Assembly (NCBI GenBank): GCA_910578285.1
Contig: CAJTQL010000003.1
Coordinates: 73,743-137,742 of the forward strand
Length of the DNA: 64,000 nucleotides
Reading direction: 5' to 3'
Origin: an uncultured Helicobacteraceae bacterium
Lineage (GTDB): Bacteria > Campylobacterota > Campylobacteria > Campylobacterales > Helicobacteraceae
Below the pieces are notes generated by a model. It ran no database searches and was not told the origin of the DNA. It worked only from the letters and a program-made list of their open reading frames with translations. Both the position numbers and the translations under genes were made by a program. Shown piece after piece: positions 58,046-64,000 of the stretch. Position 1 is the stretch's first letter. Each line of letters opens with the position of its first letter.

Positions 58046-58825
58046 CTAGGGAATGCGGCATACAATGGGGCTGCGCTTGTGGAAATCGAGCATTTCTGTG
58101 TAGCCCACATCTTTTGCGAGTTTTTGCGCCGATTCTCTGCCAAAGCCCACTTGCTGCACAGCATGGGCATCGCTGCCAAAGGTAATCGGAATGCCGAGCG
58201 CAAAAGCTTTGCGTAGAATCTGCTTGCTTGGGTAAATTTCTCCAATGGGTTTGCGCAATCCCGCGCTGTTGATTTCAAGTGCCATGCCCGCATCTTGGAT
58301 TGATTCGAGTGTTTGGGCGATTGCATCGCAAAGCGAATCATCTGGGGGATTGTTGAAAATTTTGAGCAAGTCAAAATGCCCCACAATCTGGAAAAGCCCG
58401 CTCTTTGCCATATCGCGTATAGTATGCAAGTAGCGCTGCCAACATTGCAACATATCCTGACGCATATATTCGCCGATGAGTTGTGGGTTGTCAAACCCCC
58501 AATCGTCCAAGAAATGTACCGAGCCAATCAGATAATCCACATCGGCATCAAGCACGCGTGAATCGAGGTGCTTGGGTAGATAATCCACCTCGAGCCCTTT
58601 GCGAATCAAGCAGCGCCCACTATAGCGCTCTTGCAATTTTTCGATGTCATGGAAATAGTCTTGGAGCTCATCAAAGCCCATGCGAAAGCCTGTGTCGTAA
58701 TCCATAGGCGCATGGCAAGCAAAGCCATAGACAGACACGCCTTGCGTCAATGCTGTGTCGACATACTCGCTCATTGTGCCTGTGGCGTGCTTGCAACGTG
58801 TGGTGTGGTTGTGGAGGTCGAGCAT
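58046..58825 (-). CDS. hisJ: PHP-family histidinol-phosphatase
   Basis: 259 residues from ATG 58825; a longer in-frame upstream extension lacks any family match. PHP motifs: LDLHNHTTRCKHATG, GLEVDYLP, LIGSVHFLDDWGF, VGHFDLLK, ALEINSAGLRKP and ITFGSDAHAVQQVG, which bind the metal cluster. The enzyme dephosphorylates histidinol phosphate in histidine synthesis. Length and motifs fit HisK/HisJ of this type. A TAGAAT box is at 58861-58866 (minus). Confidence 0.9.
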   Translation of the reverse strand: MLDLHNHTTRCKHATGTMSEYVDTALTQGVSVYGFACHAPMDYDTGFRMGFDELQDYFHDIEKLQERYSGRCLIRKGLEVDYLPKHLDSRVLDADVDYLIGSVHFLDDWGFDNPQLIGEYMRQDMLQCWQRYLHTIRDMAKSGLFQIVGHFDLLKIFNNPPDDSLCDAIAQTLESIQDAGMALEINSAGLRKPIGEIYPSKQILRKAFALGIPITFGSDAHAVQQVGFGRESAQKLAKDVGYTEMLDFHKRSPIVCRIP

Positions 58826-58860
58826 TGTTTGCCTTGCAAATTTGAAAATCTTTGGGCAGG

Positions 58861-58908
58861 ATTCTAGCACAAAATGCGAGATTTTGGAATCCTCTGCCCA
58901 AAATCTCG
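58861..58908 (-). promoter_or_regulatory. hisJ promoter with overlapping perfect inverted repeat
   Basis: TAGAAT on the minus strand at 58861-58866 and, just upstream, an 11-bp perfect inverted repeat (58877-58887 with 58898-58908, CGAGATTTTGG / CCAAAATCTCG, 10-nt loop) covering the -35 zone. It could be an operator or a terminator hairpin of an upstream unit. Confidence 0.5.
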
Positions 58909-59072
58909 TTACGCTATTTTGGGGTGGATAAGAGTCGAAAATCGATGTTTGATGCGGCATATTGAAATTTCGAACCACCTGTGTCATATCAGCTCCGACT
59001 CTCCATATGCAGCAGCTGTGGGCTAAAAATTAGGCACTCCGCATTCCACGCAAAGATTGATAAGATTTGTAT

Positions 59073-59106
59073 TGTAATAGAATCTCAAAAGCGAGATTCT
59101 ATTACA
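59073..59106. terminator. 14-bp perfect inverted repeat downstream of dcuB
   Basis: TGTAATAGAATCTC (59073-59086) pairs perfectly with GAGATTCTATTACA (59093-59106), 6-nt loop, 7 bp past the dcuB stop. No U-run, but an unusually long perfect stem, so a terminator or mRNA-stabilising hairpin. Confidence 0.7.
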
Positions 59107-59112
59107 TATTGA

Positions 59113-60498
59113 TTAGATATATCCTGCAACTTTTGCTAGAGCATATCCAGCCACACAAGAGCTAAATACCCCGATTAAGCCCGGCAAAATGAAGCTGTGA
59201 TTGATAACAAATCTTCCAATATGTGTCGTGCCACTTCTATCAAACTGAATTGTTGCCAAGTCGCTTGGGTAAGTTGGCAAAATGTAATAGCCATAGCACG
59301 CTGCTGCAAAAGCTACGATGATTCCGGGTTCAACGCCGATACCAAGAGCCAAAGGCACAAATGCCGCAATAGCCGCTGCTTGGGAATTTACGAATTTGGA
59401 GATTAAAAGAAGCATAATCGCATAAGTCCAAGGCTGTGCTTTAACAATATCACCCAAAGCCTCTTTCATCATCGGCGTATGCACCGCAAACATTGTATCT
59501 GCCATCCATGAGATTCCAAACACCGCCACAAGGGCAATCATACCAGAGCGGAAAATCTCATTTTTACCAATCTTGCCTGTATCTACATTTGTAAAAATGA
59601 GTAACGCAGAACCAGCTAGAAGCATAAACATTTGAATGACATCTACCATACCCATAGGCTTCATTGCACCTTTCACTTCAAACTGCGGACGTAACTCTGG
59701 GAATGCTCCAAGCAATGCCACAACAACAATTGCACCTAGGAAAATCCACATAGCAAGCCAATCTTGGAAAGGAAGCTTAACACCTAGGAGTGTTTTAGAA
59801 TCACCATAGACATATTTTTTGAACTCTGGATCTTTGATTTTCTCTTGGAAAACTTCATCTTTGTCTAAATCTTTGCCCCTAAACCAAGAGAAGATTCCAA
59901 TACACAAAACACCAAAAAGTGTGCTAGGAATAGTGATTTGCAACAAATTGATATAGCCATCAAATCCTGCGAGTTTATGTTCAGCTTCTAAAAGCAATGC
60001 TGTGAGGCTCACCACCGCAACAGACACAGGTGAAGCGATAATACCCATTTGTGAGCTGATAGAGGCTGCTGCCATAGGACGCTCTGGGCGGATATTATTT
60101 TTGATTGCAATATCATAAATAATTGGCATCATTGTATAAACAACGTGTCCTGTTCCGCATAGGATTGTAAGGAAGCAAGTAACAAAAGGTGCTAAAATTG
60201 TCAAAAATTTTGGATTTTTTCTTAGTACGCGTTCCGCGATTTGTAGCATAACATCTAGCCCACCACTTGCTTGAAGTGTCGCACTTGCCACAACAACAGC
60301 CAAGATTGTAAGCATTACAGAAACCGCTGGTTTGCCCGGAGCGACATTGAATCCAAAAGCAAAGACTAAAAGCCCGATACCGCCTAAAAGCCCAAGAGCA
60401 ATACCACCTTTTCTTGCACCATAAAAAAGACACACAAGCACGACAAAGAGCTGAATGCCAAACTGCCAACCTTCACTGAGATTTGTGAGAAAATCCAT
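59113..60498 (-). CDS. dcuB: anaerobic C4-dicarboxylate transporter (DcuA/DcuB family)
   Basis: 461 residues, about 12 hydrophobic segments, with Dcu-family text: GGLDVMLQIAERVLRKNPKFLTILAPFVTCFLTILCGTGHVVYTMMPIIYDIAIKNNIRPERPMAAASISSQMGIIASPVSVAVVSLTALLL and ILPTYPSDLATIQFDRSGTTHIGRFVINHSFILPGL. It exchanges fumarate, malate or aspartate for succinate in fumarate respiration. The symbol between dcuA and dcuB is a guess. A single gene between two untranslated regions. Confidence 0.92.
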   Translation of the reverse strand: MDFLTNLSEGWQFGIQLFVVLVCLFYGARKGGIALGLLGGIGLLVFAFGFNVAPGKPAVSVMLTILAVVVASATLQASGGLDVMLQIAERVLRKNPKFLTILAPFVTCFLTILCGTGHVVYTMMPIIYDIAIKNNIRPERPMAAASISSQMGIIASPVSVAVVSLTALLLEAEHKLAGFDGYINLLQITIPSTLFGVLCIGIFSWFRGKDLDKDEVFQEKIKDPEFKKYVYGDSKTLLGVKLPFQDWLAMWIFLGAIVVVALLGAFPELRPQFEVKGAMKPMGMVDVIQMFMLLAGSALLIFTNVDTGKIGKNEIFRSGMIALVAVFGISWMADTMFAVHTPMMKEALGDIVKAQPWTYAIMLLLISKFVNSQAAAIAAFVPLALGIGVEPGIIVAFAAACYGYYILPTYPSDLATIQFDRSGTTHIGRFVINHSFILPGLIGVFSSCVAGYALAKVAGYI

Positions 60499-60597
60499 AA
60501 AAGCCCTCCTAGAGTAGAAAATATGCTAAAAAGCTCTGCATTCTACCCTAAAATACCATATATATAGCTTAAAAAGCGGTATTTCGAGTGTTTTTTT

Positions 60598-60996
60598 ATG
60601 CTTAGTGTGTTAAAATGTAGCTATTATGCGCTGTTTGCCCTCTTGCTCCATGCCGCGGCGTATATCAGCGAGATTGCCCATATGGCACTGCCTTTGGTCA
60701 ATAGGCAGAATGAGGCGGGGCTTTCGCTTGGATTCTCACGATTCTAATTGCTTGTTTATATGGTTTTGCCCCAAACATTTCTAAGCGCTTTGCCCTATCT
60801 TTTGAATTTCTTTGTGTTGTAAGTCAAGAATATCTTACTTGAATCTATCATCGTCCCCGAACTCATGGGGCTTGCAGACATCGAGTCGGGGTGCATATCA
60901 CAATTTCTTGAGGTCTATCTTATGGCTGCGCTCCTCTATTGGGCATTATGCGTGGCATTGCGCTTGAAAAGCGGCTTTCGGCATCACAAAACGTGA
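60598..60996 (+). pseudogene. amino-acid ABC transporter permease pseudogene
   Basis: One continuous frame of 133 codons from ATG 60598 reads like the second half of a HisM/GlnP-type permease: FALLLHAAAYISEI, NEAGLSLGFSRF, LVYMVLPQTFLSALPYLLNFFVL, SIIVPELMGLADI and LLYWALCVAL. It is broken by two in-frame TAA codons (60745-60747, in place of a Gln, and 60820-60822) with no frameshift; the N-terminal half and any partner genes are missing. The conserved text between the stops shows recent inactivation. Confidence 0.85.
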
Positions 60997-61012
60997 TAAT
61001 GTGCGCTAGTTG

Positions 61013-61438
61013 CTACCGTGATAGATGGATTGTTTCCTCTTGCATCTCGTAGGGTGCAATCGGTACTTGGGGTGGCAAAGATTGAACACCGGATTGCTCT
61101 TGATGAGCTTGAAGTCTTGAGCTGTGCGAGGCTATGTCCTTTTGTTGAGATAGCGAAACAGCACCCACAACTTTGCCTTTGCGCGCATCAATGAGCAAGG
61201 CTTTGCCCGGATTCTTGCTTTGAGCAGATTCAATCTGTTCTTCGAAATGAATAGAGCGCAACATTGGCTTTCGCCCTTCTGCATTCACAGTTGGGACAGA
61301 ACGCATCACATCAAATTCGCTTTTTTGTCGCGGTGCGCTTGGGATGGATTTGTCCTCGCCTGTTTTGACGTATGTGTCGGCAAATGCGCATGGTAACGAA
61401 AGCATAGTACAAAGTGCAAGCAAAGAGAACTTTTTCAT
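61013..61438 (-). CDS. small periplasmic hypothetical protein
   Basis: 141 residues from ATG 61438, with GGAGG upstream. Signal peptide MKKFSLLALCTMLSLPCAFA; the mature part is polar and looks disordered (TYVKTGEDKSIPSAPRQKSEFDVMRSVP, a GKALLIDARKGKVVGAVSL patch and a Gln/Ser-rich end). No family recognised. Divergent from ridA with a TATAAT (61474-61479 minus). Confidence 0.65.
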   Translation of the reverse strand: MKKFSLLALCTMLSLPCAFADTYVKTGEDKSIPSAPRQKSEFDVMRSVPTVNAEGRKPMLRSIHFEEQIESAQSKNPGKALLIDARKGKVVGAVSLSQQKDIASHSSRLQAHQEQSGVQSLPPQVPIAPYEMQEETIHLSR

Positions 61439-61460
61439 CGAATCCTCCAGATTTTTAGGG

Positions 61461-61466
61461 TAGAAT
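61461..61466 (+). promoter_or_regulatory. -10 box for ridA
   Basis: TAGAAT 52 bp before ATG 61519; the divergent TATAAT (61474-61479) for the minus-strand gene lies next to it. Confidence 0.45.
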
Positions 61467-61518
61467 TGCACACATTATAGAGTCTTTTTGCTCAAATTTT
61501 CATAAAAAGGAATCCACG

Positions 61519-61902
61519 ATGTCTTTGCAGATTGTTTCAACTCCTGATGCTCCCCAAGCGATTGGTCCCTATTCACAGGCGTGCATTGTTGGGGATATGG
61601 TCTATACGTCAGGGCAGATTGCGCTTGCGCCAAATGGTGAGATGAACAATGGCGATATTCACGCCCAAACGAGGCAGGTATTACAGAATCTCGCGGCGAT
61701 TCTCCGTGCAAGCGGCACAGCACCTTCGAGTGTGGTGAAAACCACAATTTTTCTTACAAACATGGAACATTTCAGCGCAGTGAATACAATCTATGCCGAG
61801 TTTTTTGGTGCACATAAGCCCGCGCGCAGCACTGTGGCTGTCAAAGAATTGCCTAAAAATGCGCTTGTTGAGATTGAATGCGTAGCATTTAGGCAATCTT
61901 AA
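61519..61902 (+). CDS. ridA: RidA-family enamine/imine deaminase
   Basis: 127 residues. SLQIVSTPDAPQAIGPYSQACIVGDMVYTSGQIAL at the start, VVKTTIFLTNMEHFSAVN in the middle and ARSTVAVKELPKNALVEIECVAF at the end, with the conserved Arg and Glu of the active site. It hydrolyses the reactive 2-aminoacrylate and related enamines made by PLP enzymes. Trimeric cytosolic protein. ATG follows AAAAGGAATCC. Confidence 0.94.
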   Translation: MSLQIVSTPDAPQAIGPYSQACIVGDMVYTSGQIALAPNGEMNNGDIHAQTRQVLQNLAAILRASGTAPSSVVKTTIFLTNMEHFSAVNTIYAEFFGAHKPARSTVAVKELPKNALVEIECVAFRQS

Positions 61903-61951
61903 GTAAAATTGCGCTATCTTTCGCGCTTAAACCAAAGCAAGGAGTCTTTCC

Positions 61952-62260
61952 GTGTATGCAATTTTTAAGAATGGAGGCAAACAATACAAGGTGAGCGAGG
62001 GTGATATCATTTTGCTTGACAAGCTGAACCTTGAGCCAAAGTCATCTGTTGTGTTTGAGGAAGTCTTAGCGCTTTTTGATGGCGCGCTGCATATGGGTAC
62101 ACCATTTGTGAGCGGCGCAAAAGTCAATGCCGAAGTGATTAACGAAGGCAGAGGCAAGAAGATCATCACATTCAAGAAGCGCAGACGCAAAGACAGCAAA
62201 ACCAAACGCGGATTCCGCCGCGATTTTACGCGCGTGCGCATCACCGCGATTAGCAAATAA
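61952..62260 (+). CDS. rplU: 50S ribosomal protein L21
   Basis: 102 residues, GTG start behind CAAGGAGTCTTTCC. MYAIFKNGGKQYKVSEGDIILLDKL at the start and KKIITFKKRRRKDSKTKRGFRRDFTRVRITAI at the end are typical L21. Followed after 9 bp by rpmA. Confidence 0.97.
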   Translation: MYAIFKNGGKQYKVSEGDIILLDKLNLEPKSSVVFEEVLALFDGALHMGTPFVSGAKVNAEVINEGRGKKIITFKKRRRKDSKTKRGFRRDFTRVRITAISK

Positions 62261-62269
62261 GGAGAAAGC

Positions 62270-62524
62270 ATGGCACACAAAAAAGGACAGGGGAGCACCC
62301 AGAATAACCGCGATTCAGCCGGGCGCCGATTGGGCGTCAAAAAATTTGGTGGCGAATTTGTGCGTGCAGGCAATATTTTGATTCGTCAGCGCGGCACGCA
62401 ATTCCACACAGGCAACAATGTCGGAATCGGCAAAGACCATACAATCTTTGCGTTGATTGATGGAGTCGTGCGCTTCGAGCGCAAAGACAAATACCGACAA
62501 AAGGTATCGGTGTATCCAAAATAG
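62270..62524 (+). CDS. rpmA: 50S ribosomal protein L27
   Basis: 84 residues: MAHKKGQGSTQNNRDSAGRRLGVKKFGGEFVRAGNILIRQRGTQFHTGNNVGIGKDHTIFALIDGVVRFERK. No cleavable N-terminal extension. ATG follows AAGGAGAAAGC. The usual partner obg does not follow; phage-type sequence does. Confidence 0.97.
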   Translation: MAHKKGQGSTQNNRDSAGRRLGVKKFGGEFVRAGNILIRQRGTQFHTGNNVGIGKDHTIFALIDGVVRFERKDKYRQKVSVYPK

Positions 62525-62696
62525 TAGCACCATTTGGAATCGCGTTGGAATCGCGAAAATCTTTGGCTTTTGCTCTCGCTTGGGCAAGTGGATTGTCTAA
62601 GCTCGCTAAAGTTACGCGATAACGCCCACAAGTGCGTCTTTAATCGCCCGCTACACGCGGGGCGCAAAGGCAAGCAAGGCGGCGTTTGATTATGCG

Positions 62697-64000
62697 ATGC
62701 AAAAGAGTGCACAATTTTCTACACTCTTGCGTGCTAATACGCAAAAATATGGAGTTGTAGCGGAAATACTTAACGACACATACAACCTCATCAATAGCAA
62801 TGGTCTCACGGCTGGAGTTACTGACACAGCGGCAACATGGGCTGGGGGTGGTGCACGGCTCTTAGGAGATGCATTGGATTCCCAAGCACTCAAAGATTTT
62901 GCAGCCCGTGCCGATAATGTCAAGCGCCAAGTGCGCATCAACCACGACATCAATCGTGGTGATAGCACATTCAGCAACATTGTCTATGGCGCGGGGACAA
63001 TTGCGCCCGAGATGATTCTGCCTGCTTCTCAAATCAAGCTTGGCGCGGGGATTGCGGGCAATGCGTTACGTGGCGCTGGCTATGGCGCGCTTGGTGGTGG
63101 GCTCACCTCGCTGCTCGATTCCGACCAAGCTGGCAGCAGGCACTTGGTGGCGCGGGTGCGGGTGCTATTGGCGGCGGGCTGCTTGGCGGCATTGGCGCTT
63201 CGGTTTTGGGCAAATTCACTGGGCATGGCTTTAGCAACTCTCCCAAAGCGGGGCTTCTCAACAGCACAATCGATGATGCGGGCAATATCAAGATTGACCC
63301 CATCGTTGGCGCAACAAACGCGAATGATGACGCGATTGCGCGGGCAATGAATGCGCAAAGGGCAGAATCGCAGCCCAACTTTGTTATGGGTAAATCGGGC
63401 GAAACAATCACAAATTACAATGTCCCAATTGAGTTTGAACAATGGGTTAAGAATGCAGCGGGCATAAATCCCGATAAAGAGATTATCGCAAATCTTTATA
63501 CTCTTGCCAAAAAACACCCCGAAATGTTTAATAAACCAAGCGATGTCTATCGGCTCATTCGAGAAGTCAAAAATCCAACGTTCTTTTATCATAATAATCG
63601 CCCCGATATTGCATTGATGGGTAAGTTTTTAGAAGATGGAAACCTTGCAAAGCTTGGAGTAGTTAAAGATGGTGAGCCCTATAATGTTGTTGCACACATT
63701 ACAAAAACTTCAAAAGGGCAAAAAGAACATGAAAAGCTCTTGGGAGAGCAATACCTGCCAATGGTGGAGTCGGCACCCCCCTCCACACCTTTATCGCCCG
63801 AAATTGCTCGAGCCCAAAGCACGCCTGGTGCAAACGCACGTTCATTAACAGACAATGCGAATCCTACCACATCAAACCTTAATAATAGTTTAGAAAATGC
63901 AGAGAATACAACGTCTTTGGGGCGAGCAATTGGCGAAACGAATGTGTATATCAACAATGATAGGGGCTACCATGCAACGATACAAATCGTGCAAGCAGAC
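62697..64000 (+). pseudogene. phage-type protein gene, frameshifted and cut by the window edge
   Basis: The first frame runs from ATG 62697 to a stop at 63350, but the same protein continues in another frame from about 63143 (QQALGGAGAGAIGGG) to the last base. The part before the shift has KDFAARADNVKRQVRINHDINRG and a Gly/Ala-rich segment (GALGGGLTSLLDSDQ); the part after has NPTFFYHNNRPDIALMGKFL and VVAHITKTSKGQKEHEKLL, reminiscent of PBECR-type (Barnase/EndoU/Colicin-like) nuclease domains of phage polyvalent proteins. In-frame coding upstream of the ATG to about 62610 suggests N-terminal loss too. A sequencing error at the shift is possible. Confidence 0.65.

Noticed and set aside
58826..58987. 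N-terminal extension of hisJ from an upstream start
   Set aside because: The added 54 residues have no family match and include the promoter hairpin; the PHP domain begins exactly at the ATG 58825.
1..64000. CRISPR arrays, rRNA operons, insertion sequences and integrases
   Set aside because: No regularly spaced repeats, no rRNA text and no transposase or integrase frames were seen; the only direct repeat is the two-copy coding repeat near the left end.

Overview
The window looks like a chromosomal segment of a Helicobacter-type member of the Campylobacterota. From memory, several blocks keep the gene order of Helicobacter pylori: purD-RDD-lptD-phosphoribosyltransferase-pnp-atpE, murE-hypothetical-NFU, MFS-ttcA, flhA beside rpsO, and rpmH-rnpA-yidD-yidC-jag-mnmE. 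The flagellar and chemotaxis genes (flhA, a Maf/DUF115 protein, an LPP20/FlgP-type protein, an MCP), the c subunit with a signal peptide and the many TATAAT/TAGAAT -10 boxes without a clear -35 fit the same assignment. Base composition is moderate. One clearly A+T-richer island lies at about 39.2-42.0 kb. No rRNA, CRISPR array, transposase or integrase was seen.

Layout. 1-3710 (minus): an operon gmhA, Cys-rich hypothetical, metX, xseB, nitrilase-fold protein, and the start of a Lys/Thr/Ala/Pro-rich protein with a 153-bp-period internal repeat that runs off the left edge. 3785-3962: tRNA-Leu(CAA) and tRNA-Leu(GAG). 4011-12411 (minus): atpE, pnp, phosphoribosyltransferase, MCE protein, lptD, RDD protein, purD, with a 6S-like RNA candidate upstream. 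12655-17879: a DUF3298-type secreted protein, then leuC and the lutABC lactate genes. 17898-20627 (minus): an overlapping stress operon usp, spy/cpxP-like, response regulator, histidine kinase. 20668-25818 (minus): an isochorismatase-family hydrolase and the DHH-small ORF-purN-NFU-TPR-murE-small secreted protein run. 25946-30994 (plus): rpmH, rnpA, yidD, yidC, jag, mnmE. 30996-38605 (minus): an OB-like secreted protein, MCP, lipoprotein, FlgP-like, Maf, ttcA, YajR-like MFS.

38606-41974 is the accessory region. It has REP-like palindromes, a G10 tract abutting a -10 box, a two-gene module (coiled-coil/Gly-Ala-rich membrane protein plus HNH-like/multi-TM protein), and a decayed mazEF toxin-antitoxin relic touching the 3' end of the module. 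This is the best candidate in the window for an undescribed system: a phase-variable membrane effector or defence pair.

41975-47317 holds sulfate uptake and reduction (cysH, cysA, a nitroreductase, sbp, cysT, cysW). 47314-52081 (minus) holds dxr, cdsA, a YdjM-like membrane protein and flhA. Then follow rpsO, a stand-alone flagellar rod/hook C-terminal domain protein, sodC, a 41-residue acidic protein, a solitary membrane-fusion protein, a butyryl/4-hydroxybutyryl-CoA:acetate CoA-transferase-type enzyme, a trypsin-fold-like secreted protein, a cyclophilin, a histidinol phosphatase and dcuB. 60598-60996 is an amino-acid ABC permease pseudogene. The right end has ridA, rplU and rpmA, then a frameshifted phage-type gene that continues past the window edge.

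Metabolically the segment suggests a motile microaerophile that uses lactate and C4-dicarboxylates, assimilates sulfate, makes meso-DAP peptidoglycan and LPS heptose, and senses envelope stress.
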